Shown here in pieces: positions 21,973 to 32,057 of a stretch of 64,000 nucleotides of DNA (position 1 is the first letter of the stretch; each line of letters begins with the position of its first letter). Where the stretch lies: positions 183,931-247,930 of the forward strand of contig NZ_JAMXMX010000012.1 in the NCBI RefSeq assembly GCF_024055725.1. Direction: 5' to 3'. Source of the stretch: Actinoallomurus spadix (lineage in GTDB: Bacteria; Actinomycetota; Actinomycetes; Streptosporangiales; Streptosporangiaceae). A program made the position numbers and the translations under genes. Under the pieces are notes generated by a model. It had not been told where the DNA came from and searched no databases. It saw nothing but the letters and a program-made list of their open reading frames with translations.

Positions 21973-22881
21973 TCACACGTCGTCGCGCGGATCCCGGGGC
22001 GCCACCTCGTCCGCGGGCATCCCCGGCCCGCCGCCCACCACAGGCAGCGGCGGCGGCTCCCCGCCGAACGACGGACAGCGCTGCTGATGGTCACACCAGT
22101 CGCACAACCGGCTCTTGCGCGGCCGCCACTCGCCGGAGTCCATCGCCCGGCGGATCGCCTGCCACAACGCGTCGACCTTTCGCTCGGTCGCGCGCAGATC
22201 GGCCTCGTCGGGGGAGTAGCGCAGCACCTCGCCGTTGCCGAGATACATCAGCTGCAGCAACCGCGGCACCGTGCCGCGCAGCCGCCACAGCACCAGCGCG
22301 TAGAACTTCATCTGGAAGAGGGCCCGCGCCTCGAAGTCCGCCCGCGGCGCCTTACCCGTCTTGTAGTCCACCACCCGGACCTCACCGGTCGGGGCGACGT
22401 CCAGCCGGTCGATGTAGCCGCGCAGCTGCAACCCCGAGTCCAGGACCGTCTCGACGTACAGCTCACGGCTCGCCGGCTCCAGCCGCCGTGGGTCCTCCAG
22501 CACGAAGTAGCGCTCGACCATCGCCCGCGCCTCGGCCAGCCACTCGGCGCGCGCCGCCTCGACGTCCGCACCGTCCTCGCCGTCGAACAGGTCGGCGAGC
22601 TCCGGCTCCTCCGCGAGCAGCCGGTCCCACTCGGGCCCCAGCAGCTCCAGCGCCGTCGCCGGCGTGCGCCGCGCCGCCGGGATGTCGAACAACCGCTCCA
22701 GCACCGCGTGCACGAGCGTGCCGCGCACGGCCGCGGGACTCGGCCGCTCAGGGATCCGGTCGATCACCCGGAAGCGGTACAGCAACGGGCACGTCATGAA
22801 ATCGCCCGCCCGCGACGGGGACAACGTGCCGATCACGCGGGCGCCGCCCGGGGACGCCGCGCCGGTCTCGATGGCCGTCAT
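21973..22881 (-). CDS. RecB-family nuclease with probable Fe-S cluster (PD-(D/E)XK)
   Basis: A 302-residue stand-alone nuclease domain related to the C-terminus of RecB/AddB and to Cas4. The core reads GTLVHAVLE (active-site His region) and VRVVDYKTG (Asp and Lys of the PD-(D/E)XK site). One cysteine in the first motif (FMTCPLLYRFR) and three near the C-terminus (LCDWCDHQQRCPSF) match the four ligands of a 4Fe-4S staple. It probably cleaves single-stranded or end DNA in repair. No helicase or cas gene is adjacent. ATG 22881 is chosen for the TAGGGT hexamer 7 bases before it; a longer frame upstream is repeat-rich. Confidence 0.9.
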   Translation of the reverse strand: MTAIETGAASPGGARVIGTLSPSRAGDFMTCPLLYRFRVIDRIPERPSPAAVRGTLVHAVLERLFDIPAARRTPATALELLGPEWDRLLAEEPELADLFDGEDGADVEAARAEWLAEARAMVERYFVLEDPRRLEPASRELYVETVLDSGLQLRGYIDRLDVAPTGEVRVVDYKTGKAPRADFEARALFQMKFYALVLWRLRGTVPRLLQLMYLGNGEVLRYSPDEADLRATERKVDALWQAIRRAMDSGEWRPRKSRLCDWCDHQQRCPSFGGEPPPLPVVGGGPGMPADEVAPRDPRDDV

Positions 22882-22888
22882 GCCCGCA

Positions 22889-22894
22889 ACCCTA
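22889..22894 (-). promoter_or_regulatory. -10 hexamer of the RecB-like nuclease gene (leaderless)
   Basis: TAGGGT on the minus strand, 7 bases before the ATG, with no ribosome-binding site between. Confidence 0.55.
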
Positions 22895-22975
22895 GGGGAG
22901 ACCGACGACAGAATCGCGCCGGAAGGTGCCCGGCACGGTCGGCCACACCCGGCCGCGTCGCCCGACGGCACCCGC

Positions 22976-23060
22976 CGGTCCGCCGGTCGTACCGGCGGCC
23001 GAGACCACGCCGGCCGTACCGGCGGCGGGCGTACCGGCGGCCGGGATCACGCCGGCCGCC
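22976..23060. repeat. GTACCGGCGG-type direct repeats in a divergent promoter region
   Basis: GTACCGGCGG occurs three times (about 22988, 23009 and 23030), with the flank ATCACGCCGG or ACCACGCCGG following twice. The repeats fill the space between the divergent nuclease and site-2 protease genes, upstream of both -10 hexamers. Confidence 0.6.
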
Positions 23061-23087
23061 CTTAGGTCGCCTTGACGGCCGGACGCG

Positions 23088-23093
23088 TAGCAT
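23088..23093 (+). promoter_or_regulatory. -10 hexamer of the site-2 protease gene (leaderless)
   Basis: TAGCAT, 7 bases before the GTG at 23101; the spacer TCCCCCC has no ribosome-binding site. Confidence 0.5.
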
Positions 23094-23100
23094 TCCCCCC

Positions 23101-24228
23101 GTGGCAGACAGCACCCCCCGCGACCGCGGCCCCTCCCAGCGCCCGGGCATCCTCATGGGACGGCCGTTCGGCATTCCGGTGTACGTCTCGCCGACCTGGT
23201 TCATCGTCGCGCTCATCATCACGGTGATGTTCGAACCCACCGCGCTGCGTATCGTCGACCGGCCGCAGAGCTACCTCGTCGCCTTCCTGTACGCCGTCCT
23301 GCTCTACGGATCCGTGCTGGTCCACGAGCTCAGCCACTCCGTCGTCGCCCGCGGCTTCGGCCTGCCCGTCCGCGCCATCACCCTGCACGTGCTCGGCGGC
23401 GTCTCCGAGATCGAGCGCGAGCCGCGCACGCCCGGCCGCGAGTTCGCCGTCGCGGCCGCCGGCCCCGCGCTGTCCCTCGCCCTCGCCGCCGGCGGTTACG
23501 CCCTCCTGCACTTCGTCGGCCTGCCGCCGGTCGCCGAACTCCTCGTCGAGGCGCTCACCGCCGCCAACCTCATCGTCGGCGTCTTCAACCTCCTGCCCGG
23601 ACTGCCCCTCGACGGCGGCCGGATCGTCCGCGCCGGCGTGTGGAAGCTCACCGGGCGGCAGCGCGCCGCCACGGTCACCGCCGGCTGGATCGGCCGGGCC
23701 CTCGCCCTCGCCGTCCTCGCCCTCAGCGCCGGCGTGTCCGCGACCGGCGGCGGCCGCTGGCTCACGGTGCTCTGGGGCGCCTTCGTCGCGTCGTTCATCT
23801 GGATGGGGGCCAGCGAGGCGATCCGGGTCGCCGTACTCCGCGAGCGCATCCCCCTTCTCAACGCCCGCGCCCTCGCCCGCCGCGCCGTACGCGTCCCGCA
23901 GAACCTGCCCCTCGCCGAGGCGGTCCGCCGCGCCCGCGAGGCACGGGCGGGCGCGATCGTCGTCGTCGGACACGAGGGCGACCCGGTCGGCATCGTCAGC
24001 GAGAACGCCGTCAACGCGACCCCGGAGAACCGCCGTCCCTGGGTCGACGCCGACGCCCTCACCCGCGCCCTCGATCCCGGCCTCATCCTCCCCGCCGACC
24101 TGTCCGGCGAAGACCTCCTGACCGCCCTGCAGCGCACTCCCGCCACCGAGTACCTCCTCGTCGAACCCACCGGGGAGATGTACGGCGTGCTCGCCACCGA
24201 GGACGTCAGCCGGACCGTCGCGAGGCCT

Positions 24229-24231
<3 letters not shown>
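23101..24231 (+). CDS. Site-2 protease (M50) family membrane metalloprotease with CBS-like tail
   Basis: A 376-residue membrane protease of the short M50B type. The zinc site is HELSH (near residue 76) in the second or third helix, and the third ligand lies in NLLPGLPLDGGRIVRAG. About five to six helices span residues 25-215. The C-terminal part (about 250-370) has the shape of a pair of CBS motifs (GAIVVVGHEGDPVGIVSENAV and a later segment ending YGVLATEDV), which bind adenosine nucleotides in relatives. It may cut membrane-bound anti-sigma factors, but no target is beside it. GTG 23101 is set by the hexamer 7 bases upstream. The position just before trmI and Mpa is conserved in actinomycetes. 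Confidence 0.92.
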
Positions 24232-25173
<942 letters not shown>

Positions 25174-25374
25174 CGAGAATCTCCCTACCCGGAACGACCC
25201 CGTCCGGACGCGAGGACTTGCGCCGTCAAGCCCCCGAAGCGATCTTTTTCTCGGAGGCCGGGGGGTTCCGCCGAAGGTCCTCCAGCCCGGGGACCTGCCA
25301 CTTCATCCTGAACATGGTTCCCACGCCACGACACGAGTACCCCTGGGCCAGGTTACGGAGGCGCTCGGGATAGG

Positions 25375-25380
25375 TAGGGT
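25375..25380 (+). promoter_or_regulatory. Candidate -10 hexamer for the proteasomal ATPase gene
   Basis: TAGGGT, about 40 bases before the GTG start at 25421, leaving a short leader that contains GAGGAGG. A second TAGGTC follows at about 25387. The rest of the 247-bp gap shows nothing else clear. Confidence 0.4.
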
Positions 25381-25420
25381 TTCAGATAGGTCGTCGTCTC
25401 TGCCTGAGGAGGTGACGAGC

Positions 25421-27184
25421 GTGGCCGCTCGTGACGATGCCGGGGCGCGTAAGGCGCAGCACGAAAAGGAGGTCCGCGACCTCCAGACGCAGGTCTCCTT
25501 CCTGGAGGAGGAGATCTCCGTGCTGCGCCGCAAGCTCGCGGAGTCCCCCCGACAAGTTCGTGTACTCGAAGAGCGCCTTCACGAGGCGCAGGCAAGTCTG
25601 GCCGCGGTTACGGGCCAGAATGAACGTCTCGTGGCGACTCTCAAGGAAGCCCGAGAGCAGATCATCGCCCTCAAGGAGGAGGTCGACCGGCTCGCGCAGC
25701 CACCGTCGGCCTTCGGAACGTTCCTCGCCGCGCGTGAGGACGGCACGGTCGACATCTTCACCGGTGGCCGCAAGCTGCGGGTGAACGTCAGTCCGGGCAT
25801 CGAGCTCGACGAGTTGCAGCGTGGCCAGGAGGTCATGCTCAACGAGGCGCTCAACGTCGTCGCCGCTCTCGAGTTCGAGACGCAGGGCGAGGTCGTGATG
25901 CTGAAGGAGGCCTTCGAAGACGGCGAACGCGCCCTCGTGATCGCCCACGCCGACGAAGAACGCGTCGTCAAGCTGGCCGAGCCCCTGCGCGGAATCGCCC
26001 TCCGCGCCGGCGACTCGCTCATGCTGGACACCCGATCCGGATACGCCTACGAGAAGATCCACAAGGCGGAGGTCGAGGAGCTCGTCCTCGAAGAGGTCCC
26101 CGACATCTCCTACGACGAGATCGGCGGTCTCGGCCCACAGATCGAGCAGATCCGCGACGCCGTCGAGCTGCCCTACCTCCACGCCGACCTGTTCCGCGAG
26201 CACCAGCTCCGTCCCCCGAAGGGCGTCCTGCTGTACGGCCCGCCCGGCTGCGGCAAGACCCTCATCGCCAAGGCGGTCGCCAACTCGCTCGCCAAACAGG
26301 TCGCCGAGAAGACCGGGGCCGAGGGGAAGAGCTTCTTCCTCAACATCAAGGGCCCCGAGCTGCTCAACAAGTACGTCGGCGAGACCGAGCGGCACATTCG
26401 CCTGGTCTTCCAGCGGGCCCGCGAGAAGGCCTCCGCGGGTACCCCCGTGATCGTGTTCTTCGACGAGATGGACTCCATCTTCCGCACCCGCGGATCCGGT
26501 GTCTCATCCGACGTCGAGAACACCATCGTCCCCCAGCTGCTGTCGGAGATCGACGGCGTCGAGGGCCTGGAGAACGTCATCGTCATCGGCGCCTCCAACC
26601 GGGAGGACATGATCGACCCGGCGATCCTCCGCCCCGGCCGCCTCGACGTGAAGATCAAGATCGAGCGTCCGGACGCCGAGGCCGCCAAGGACATCTTCTC
26701 CAAGTACATCCTCACGGGCCTGCCGCTCCACCCCGACGACCTGAAGGAGCACGGCGGATCTCCGGAGGCAACCGTCGACGCGATGATCCAGCGCGTCGTC
26801 GAGCGGATGTACAGCGAGACCGAGGAGAACCGCTTCCTCGAGGTGACCTACGCCAACGGCGACAAGGAGGTCCTGTACTTCAAGGACTTCAACTCCGGCG
26901 CGATGATCCAGAACATCGTCGACCGGGCCAAGAAGATGGCCATCAAGGACTTCCTCGACAGCGGGCAGAAGGGCCTGAGGGTCACCCACCTTCTCGCCGC
27001 CTGCGTCGATGAGTTCAGCGAGAACGAGGACCTGCCCAACACCACCAACCCCGACGACTGGGCCCGCATCTCCGGCAAGAAGGGCGAGCGGATCGTCTAC
27101 ATCCGCACGCTCGTCTCCGGCAAGCAGGGCACGGAGGCCGGGCGTTCGATCGACACCGTCGCGAACACCGGGCAGTACCTCTGA
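25421..27184 (+). CDS. mpa: Proteasome-associated AAA ATPase (Mpa/ARC)
   Basis: A 587-residue ring ATPase that binds pupylated proteins, unfolds them and feeds them to the 20S core. The coiled coil (about residues 15-75, [18 protein letters not shown]) captures Pup. Two OB folds follow (about 80-225), then the AAA module with Walker A GPPGCGKT at 273-280, Walker B VFFDEMD near 345 and arginine finger region LRPGRLD. The C-terminus is GQYL, the penultimate-Tyr tail that docks into the alpha ring. GTG 25421 is chosen for GAGGAGG 8 bases before it; the frame is open far upstream through trmI, but that part is not Mpa-like. A strong hairpin follows. Confidence 0.96.
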   Translation: MAARDDAGARKAQHEKEVRDLQTQVSFLEEEISVLRRKLAESPRQVRVLEERLHEAQASLAAVTGQNERLVATLKEAREQIIALKEEVDRLAQPPSAFGTFLAAREDGTVDIFTGGRKLRVNVSPGIELDELQRGQEVMLNEALNVVAALEFETQGEVVMLKEAFEDGERALVIAHADEERVVKLAEPLRGIALRAGDSLMLDTRSGYAYEKIHKAEVEELVLEEVPDISYDEIGGLGPQIEQIRDAVELPYLHADLFREHQLRPPKGVLLYGPPGCGKTLIAKAVANSLAKQVAEKTGAEGKSFFLNIKGPELLNKYVGETERHIRLVFQRAREKASAGTPVIVFFDEMDSIFRTRGSGVSSDVENTIVPQLLSEIDGVEGLENVIVIGASNREDMIDPAILRPGRLDVKIKIERPDAEAAKDIFSKYILTGLPLHPDDLKEHGGSPEATVDAMIQRVVERMYSETEENRFLEVTYANGDKEVLYFKDFNSGAMIQNIVDRAKKMAIKDFLDSGQKGLRVTHLLAACVDEFSENEDLPNTTNPDDWARISGKKGERIVYIRTLVSGKQGTEAGRSIDTVANTGQYL

Positions 27185-27208
27185 CCGACGAGGAACGACG
27201 AGAGCCCA

Positions 27209-27237
27209 TGGCGGCCGGAACCCGGTTCCGGCCGCCA
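27209..27237 (+). terminator. Hairpin after mpa
   Basis: A perfect 13-bp stem (27209-27221 with 27225-27237) around a 3-base loop, 25 bases after the mpa stop. It separates mpa from dop. The rest of the 303-bp gap holds nothing but the dop promoter. Confidence 0.8.
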
Positions 27238-27474
27238 CGCGGCTTTCCCGGGCGTTCTCCGGCTCCGCGTGCCGCCGCGCCGTGACGCGGCCCACGGCGG
27301 CCGTACGGCCGCACCACGCCGTGACCGCGGCTTGACCAAGATCATGCCGAGCCGGTGGCGGCCATTACCCTGACGCGCCGCTGAGGCCCTTCGCGGCCGC
27401 ATCCGGCCCTCTCGCCACCCGCGGTTTCGCGTCACGATCACGCCGTGCCGCACAGGACCACGGCCATCGCGCAT

Positions 27475-27480
27475 TAGGCT
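27475..27480 (+). promoter_or_regulatory. -10 hexamer of a leaderless dop promoter
   Basis: TAGGCT, 7 bases before the dop ATG, with no ribosome-binding site between. Confidence 0.6.
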
Positions 27481-27487
27481 CGGACCT

Positions 27488-29002
27488 ATGAGTGTGCGGC
27501 GGGTAATGGGGATCGAGACGGAGTACGGCATTTCCGTGCCCGGTCAGCCAGGGGCCAACGCGATGGTGACCTCCTCACAGGTCGTCAACGCGTACCTCGC
27601 GGCGTCGGCGGCGAAGGCCAGGCGGGCACGGTGGGACTTCGAAGAGGAGAACCCGCTGCGCGACGCCCGCGGCTTCGACCTGGCCCGGGAGGTCGCCGAC
27701 CCCACCCAGCTGACCGACGAGGACCTCGGCCTGGCCAACGTCATCCTCACCAACGGGGCCCGTCTCTACGTCGACCACGCCCACCCGGAGTACTCCACGC
27801 CCGAGTGCACCAACCCCCGGGACGCCGTGATCTGGGACAAGGCCGGAGAGCGCGTCATGGCCGACGCCGCCGCCCGCGCCGCCCGGGTGCCGGGCACCCA
27901 CCCGATCCAGCTGTACAAGAACAACACCGACAACAAGGGCGCCTCCTACGGCTGCCACGAGAACTACCTGATGCGCCGGGAGACCCCGTTCTCCGACATC
28001 GTCCGGCATCTCACGCCGTTCTTCGTCACCCGGCAGGTGGTCTGCGGCGCCGGCCGCGTCGGCATCGGCGTGGACGGCCGCGGCGACGGCTTCCAGATCA
28101 GCCAGCGGGCCGACTTCTTCGAGGTCGAGGTCGGCCTGGAGACCACCCTCAAGCGCCCCATCATCAACACCCGTGACGAGCCGCACGCCGACCCGGAGAA
28201 GTACCGCCGGCTGCACGTCATCATCGGCGACGCCAACATGAGCGAGGTCTCGACCTACCTCAAGCTCGGCACGACCGGCCTGGTCCTCGCCATGATCGAG
28301 GACGGCTTCCTCACGGTCGACCTGTCGGTCGACATGCCCGTCGCCACCCTGCGGGCGATCTCCCACGACCCGAGCTGCAAGCACCTGCTCACCCTGCGGG
28401 ACGGCCGCAAGATGACCGCGGTGCAGCTCCAGATGGAGTACCTCGAACAGTCCCGCAAGTACGTCGAGGACCGGTTCGGCGGCGACGCCGACGACCTCAC
28501 CAGGGACGTCCTCGACCGCTGGGAGTCGGTCCTGCAGCGGCTCGGCGACGACCCGATGCAGCTGTCCCGCGAGCTCGACTGGGTCGCCAAGCTGGAACTG
28601 CTCGAGGGCTACCGCACCCGCGACGGGCTCGACTGGTCCCACCCGCGCCTGCAGCTCGTCGACCTGCAGTACTCCGACATCCGCCCCGACCGCGGCCTGT
28701 ACAACCGGCTCGCCGCCCGCGGGCGTATGGAGCGGATCGTCAGCGACGCCGAGATCGAGTCGGCGATCGAGAACCCGCCGGAGGACACCCGCGCCTACTT
28801 CCGCGGCCGGTGCCTGCGCCAGTACGCCGACTCCGTCGCGGCCGCGTCCTGGGACTCGGTCATCTTCGACGTGCCGGGCCGCGAGTCGCTGCAGCGGGTG
28901 CCCACCCTGGAGCCCCTGCGCGGCACCAGGGCGCACGTCGGCGCGCTCCTGGACCGCTGCCGTACCGCCTCCGACCTCGTCTCGGCCCTGACCGGCGAGT
29001 GA
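27488..29002 (+). CDS. dop: Pup deamidase/depupylase Dop
   Basis: A 504-residue member of the carboxylate-amine ligase/glutamine-synthetase-like fold. Dop removes Pup from tagged proteins and, where Pup ends in Gln, deamidates it. The Mg/ATP site has the ExE of MGIETEYG (residues 7-14), and the nucleophilic Asp is in [16 protein letters not shown] (Asp96, matching the mycobacterial residue). Later signatures are [19 protein letters not shown] and [18 protein letters not shown]. The region after residue 36 ([20 protein letters not shown]) corresponds to the Dop loop absent from PafA. It is 234 bp upstream of pup, which here already encodes the Glu form. Confidence 0.97.
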   Translation: MSVRRVMGIETEYGISVPGQPGANAMVTSSQVVNAYLAASAAKARRARWDFEEENPLRDARGFDLAREVADPTQLTDEDLGLANVILTNGARLYVDHAHPEYSTPECTNPRDAVIWDKAGERVMADAAARAARVPGTHPIQLYKNNTDNKGASYGCHENYLMRRETPFSDIVRHLTPFFVTRQVVCGAGRVGIGVDGRGDGFQISQRADFFEVEVGLETTLKRPIINTRDEPHADPEKYRRLHVIIGDANMSEVSTYLKLGTTGLVLAMIEDGFLTVDLSVDMPVATLRAISHDPSCKHLLTLRDGRKMTAVQLQMEYLEQSRKYVEDRFGGDADDLTRDVLDRWESVLQRLGDDPMQLSRELDWVAKLELLEGYRTRDGLDWSHPRLQLVDLQYSDIRPDRGLYNRLAARGRMERIVSDAEIESAIENPPEDTRAYFRGRCLRQYADSVAAASWDSVIFDVPGRESLQRVPTLEPLRGTRAHVGALLDRCRTASDLVSALTGE

Positions 29003-29024
29003 CCCGTACATCCCGCCCGTAAGC

Positions 29025-29057
29025 CCTCCCCGGCCCGCCCACGGGCGGCCGGGGAGG
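29025..29057 (+). terminator. Hairpin after dop
   Basis: CCTCCCCGG (29025-29033) pairs with CCGGGGAGG (29049-29057); the inner CCGCC/GGCGG arms extend the stem past one bulged C. It lies 23 bases after the dop stop, so pup probably has its own promoter (TAGAGT near 29203 is a candidate). Confidence 0.7.
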
Positions 29058-29236
29058 CGGGTGCGGCTGTGATCGCTGCTCAGTTGTGACGGGAATGACC
29101 GTTTCGCCGCGATGGCCACCGGCGATAACGGCGTCAGGAGACCGACCGCCGATCGGCGTGGCGCACGCTCAGTGATCCACTCCGCGTCGGCGGGCGACGA
29201 TAGAGTCAAGGTCTCGGCACGAACGGGAGGATCACG

Positions 29237-29446
29237 ATGGCAACGAGGGACACCGGCGGTCAGCGGCAGACGACCCGGCGCGAGGAAGAGGTCGACGAGA
29301 CCCAGGCCGCGCCCAGCGAGGACGTCCAGGAGCGCCAGGAGAAGCTCACCGACGACGTCGACGCAATCCTGGACGAAATCGACGAGGTGCTCGAAGAGAA
29401 CGCAGAAGAGTTCGTAAGGTCATATGTCCAAAAAGGCGGGGAGTGA
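29237..29446 (+). CDS. pup: Prokaryotic ubiquitin-like protein Pup (Gly-Gly-Glu form)
   Basis: A 69-residue intrinsically disordered tag that PafA attaches to lysines of target proteins. The Mpa-binding stretch is LTDDVDAILDEIDEVLEENA, and the C-terminus is SYVQKGGE. Codons GGC GGG GAG TGA show that Glu is encoded directly, so deamidation is not needed before ligation. The N-terminus is charged and disordered. ATG 29237 follows GGGAGG by 7 bases. The end is seven bases from the start of the broken nuclease gene, and prcB and prcA follow on the same strand. Confidence 0.98.
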   Translation: MATRDTGGQRQTTRREEEVDETQAAPSEDVQERQEKLTDDVDAILDEIDEVLEENAEEFVRSYVQKGGE

Positions 29447-29452
29447 CCATAT

Positions 29453-30134
29453 ATGTCCGATTCGGGGGACTCTAAAAAGTGCCCTGATTGCGGGCAGTTA
29501 AAGCCCGTCTCTCAGTTCGGCCGCAACAAGCGGATGGCTGACGGCCTCGCACGCTATTGCAAGGAATGCTTCGGTAGGCGCTCGAAAGTCAGTTACCGCA
29601 AACGCATGGCCGAGCGCGGCAGAGAGGTGCGAGAACGCCCGGACGTACCCGAAGGGTCCAGATACTGTTCGCGATGCGGTGAGGTGAAGTCGATCTCGAG
29701 CTTCGGGCGTAACGGCTCGAAGCCAGATCGACCACGTCACCGGGGCCGTGCGGGGCATCCTGTGCGCCGACTGCAATACGGGGATGGGGCAGCTGCGGGA
29801 CGATCCCTGGGTGGTCCGGCGGGCGATCGAGTACCTCACCGGTGGGCTGTCGGGGCTGCGGCTGACCGAGGACGGGAATTACGAGGTGGCCGTCGTACGC
29901 CCGCGGCGGTCCGATGAGGTCGTCGTCGATCCGGGGTGGCACCTGGGGCGGGCCTGCACGGACGACCTCGCGCTCCTGCACGCGATGGCGGATGGGGGTT
30001 CGGAGGATCCGTGGGAGACGGATGTGCTGGTGGCGGGTCCGGAGCCGTTGGAGGAGCGCTTTCCCGTGATCGGATCGGGACGCGTTGCCGGGGGAGCCGC
30101 TGGGGCCGGCGGAGTGGGCCCTGACGGCCGCTGA
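29453..30134 (+). pseudogene. Decayed endonuclease VII-domain gene between pup and prcB
   Basis: The first frame (from ATG 29453) encodes two zinc-ribbon-like units: KCPDCGQLKPVSQFGRNK with RYCKECF, then RYCSRCGEVKSISSFGRN. At about 29728 homology leaves this frame and continues in the next one as QIDHVTGAVRGILCADC, then MGQLRDDPWVVRRAIEYL, the C-terminal half of a recombination endonuclease VII domain. The junction merges KPD with DHVTG. The middle of the module, which normally supplies a CxxC pair and the first catalytic His/Asp residues, is missing, and the frame changes. This indicates an internal deletion. The downstream frame runs to 30134, so read-through products would lack the active site. 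An endonuclease VII-like gene at this position occurs in other actinomycetes, to my recollection. Confidence 0.75.
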
Positions 30135-30261
30135 CCGAGGCGGTCGGGTTCGCCCTGGGCGGACGGGGGCAGGGATCACGCGGTATGCGCCTGACGTCAC
30201 AGTGACAGTAGGGTCTGAGTTGCGGAGGCGCATCGCATCCGCTGCCTTTGGAAGGAGTCGT

Positions 30262-31110
30262 GTGACGTCGCAAGGTTCCGCGCCGGGGCGTCTACCGGGC
30301 GCGTTCATGAGCCAGGGCCCCCCGTCGTTCACCGAGTTCCTGTCGTCGTACTCGCCGGGGCTGCTGCCGGGGTCGCGCGAGCTTCCGGCCGGAGTGTCGG
30401 CCGGAGACCAGATCCCGCACGGCACGACGATCGTCGCGATCACGTTCCCGGGCGGGGTGGTGATGGCGGGCGACCGGCGGGCCACCGCGGGCAACGTGAT
30501 CGCCCAGCGGGACATCGAGAAGGTCTACCGCGCCGACGAGTACTCCGCGGTCGCGATCGCGGGCACCGCGGGCATCGGCCTGGAGGTGGTGCGCCTGTTC
30601 CAGGTGGAGCTGGAGCACTACGAGAAGATGGAGGGCCGCACGCTCTCGCTGGAGGGCAAGGCCAACCGGCTCGCGACGATGGTCCGCGGCAACCTGGGCA
30701 TGGCCCTGCAGGGTCTCGTGGTCGTGCCGCTGTTCGCCGGTTACGACGAGGACCAGGACCGGGGGCGGATCTTCAGCTACGACCCGGCCGGCGGGAAGTA
30801 CGAAGAGCAGGACTTCTACAGCATCGGCTCGGGGTCGGTGTTCGCGAAGGGCGCGCTGAAGAAGCTGTTCCGGGCGGAGCTGGCGGAGGAGGACGCGGTC
30901 GTCGCCTCGATCCAGGCGCTGTACGACGCGGCGGACGACGACTCGGCGACCGGCGGCCCGGACCTGACCCGCCGGATCTTCCCGGTGGTCGCGGCGGTCA
31001 CGGCCGACGGGTACCGGCGGCTGCCGGACGATGAGGTCGGAGGCCTGACGGAGCGGGTCGTCGAGGGACGGATGCGCTCGCCGGGCGGGCCGTCGGCTCC
31101 GCTGCTGTAA
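30262..31110 (+). CDS. prcB: Proteasome beta subunit PrcB
   Basis: A 282-residue precursor of the catalytic 20S subunit. A propeptide of 54 residues ends in HG, and the mature protein starts at the nucleophile Thr55 ([20 protein letters not shown]). Catalytic partners Asp and Lys lie in [11 protein letters not shown] and the DIEKVYRAD segment. The N-terminal propeptide includes [12 protein letters not shown], as in other actinobacterial PrcB. GTG 30262 has GGAAGGAG 5 bases before it; an ATG at 30307 is an in-frame alternative. The gene follows the broken nuclease gene and precedes prcA by 45 bp. Confidence 0.97.
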   Translation: MTSQGSAPGRLPGAFMSQGPPSFTEFLSSYSPGLLPGSRELPAGVSAGDQIPHGTTIVAITFPGGVVMAGDRRATAGNVIAQRDIEKVYRADEYSAVAIAGTAGIGLEVVRLFQVELEHYEKMEGRTLSLEGKANRLATMVRGNLGMALQGLVVVPLFAGYDEDQDRGRIFSYDPAGGKYEEQDFYSIGSGSVFAKGALKKLFRAELAEEDAVVASIQALYDAADDDSATGGPDLTRRIFPVVAAVTADGYRRLPDDEVGGLTERVVEGRMRSPGGPSAPLL

Positions 31111-31155
31111 CGTCCGCGATCTCGAGTAGTGAACGAGTAGTAAGGAACGCCACCG

Positions 31156-31896
31156 GTGTCCATGCCGTTCTACGTGTCGCCCGAACAGCAGATGAAGGAC
31201 AAGGCCGACTACGCGCGTAAGGGCATCGCGCGCGGCCGCAGTGTCGTCGTGTTGCAGTACGACGACGGCATCCTGTTCGTGGCGGACAATCCGTCCCGCG
31301 CGCTGCACAAGATCAGCGAGATCTACGACCGGATGGCGTTCGCCGCGGTCGGCAAGTACAACGAGTTCGAGAATCTCCGTCAGGCGGGCGTGCGGTACGC
31401 CGACGTCAACGGGTACATGTACGACCGCCGTGACGTCACCGCGCGGGGTCTGGCGAACGCCTACGCGACGACGCTGGGCACGGTGTTCACCGAGATGAAC
31501 AAGCCGTACGAGGTGGAGCTCGTCGTCGCGGAGCTGGGCGAGGACGCCGCCTCGGACCAGATCTACCGGCTGACGTTCGACGGGTCCGTCGCCGATGAGC
31601 ACGGGTATGTCGCGATGGGCGGTCAGGCCGACCAGGTCGCGGCGGCGCTGCAGGAGCACTTCGAGGAGGGGCTGTCGCTGGCGCGGGCGCTGCGGCTGGG
31701 CGTACGGGCGCTGGAGCGGCAGGACGCCGACCGGCATCTGGAGGCCGAGCAGCTGGAGGTAGCGGTGCTGGACCGGAACCGGACGCACCGGATGTTCCGG
31801 CGGCTGCCGCCGGCGCGCATCCGGACGCTGCTGGAGGAGGCCGACGCCGGGAACGCGCCGGCCGAGTCCGCTTCCGAGCCGGGCGACGCGTCCTAG
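31156..31896 (+). CDS. prcA: Proteasome alpha subunit PrcA
   Basis: A 246-residue subunit of the outer 20S rings. The N-terminal gate segment is [21 protein letters not shown] (beginning at residue 3), typical of actinobacterial PrcA, and it lacks the N-terminal Thr of the beta subunit. The pore-opening pocket accepts the Mpa GQYL tail. The C-terminal 30 residues are acidic and low in complexity. GTG 31156 is the start, with AAGGAA about 9 bases upstream. It is co-transcribed with prcB. A 161-bp gap with a dispersed element and the pafA promoter follows. Confidence 0.97.
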   Translation: MSMPFYVSPEQQMKDKADYARKGIARGRSVVVLQYDDGILFVADNPSRALHKISEIYDRMAFAAVGKYNEFENLRQAGVRYADVNGYMYDRRDVTARGLANAYATTLGTVFTEMNKPYEVELVVAELGEDAASDQIYRLTFDGSVADEHGYVAMGGQADQVAAALQEHFEEGLSLARALRLGVRALERQDADRHLEAEQLEVAVLDRNRTHRMFRRLPPARIRTLLEEADAGNAPAESASEPGDAS

Positions 31897-31974
31897 GAGT
31901 GACGTTCGGGGAGTGACCTCTGCGCCTGTCCGCCGCGTTCCCCGGAGCGGGGCGGGCTGGCGCCGCGCTTGTCG

Positions 31975-32000
31975 TGATCTACAACGTAAAGGCGGTGGCC
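31975..32000 (+). repeat. Dispersed TAC-N3-GTAAAGG element, copy 1 (prcA-pafA gap)
   Basis: A 26-bp stretch containing CTACAACGTAAAGGCGGTGG, identical at 24 of 26 positions to 37087-37112. The core TAC-AAC-GTA is an inverted repeat. It lies 45 bases upstream of the pafA -10 hexamer. Confidence 0.65.
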
Positions 32001-32044
32001 GCAGACCGCAACCTGATCTCTACCAACGGCGGCCTCCGGACGCA

Positions 32045-32050
32045 TAGCCT
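32045..32050 (+). promoter_or_regulatory. -10 hexamer of a leaderless pafA promoter
   Basis: TAGCCT, 7 bases before the GTG at 32058, with no ribosome-binding site between. It fixes the pafA start and suggests pafA is transcribed separately from prcBA. Confidence 0.6.
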
Positions 32051-32057
32051 TGCGGAT

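Noticed and set aside
20091..22799. 902-codon open frame on the plus strand
   Set aside because: Shadow of the response regulator, kinase and nuclease genes on the minus strand; Arg/Pro/His-rich without motifs.
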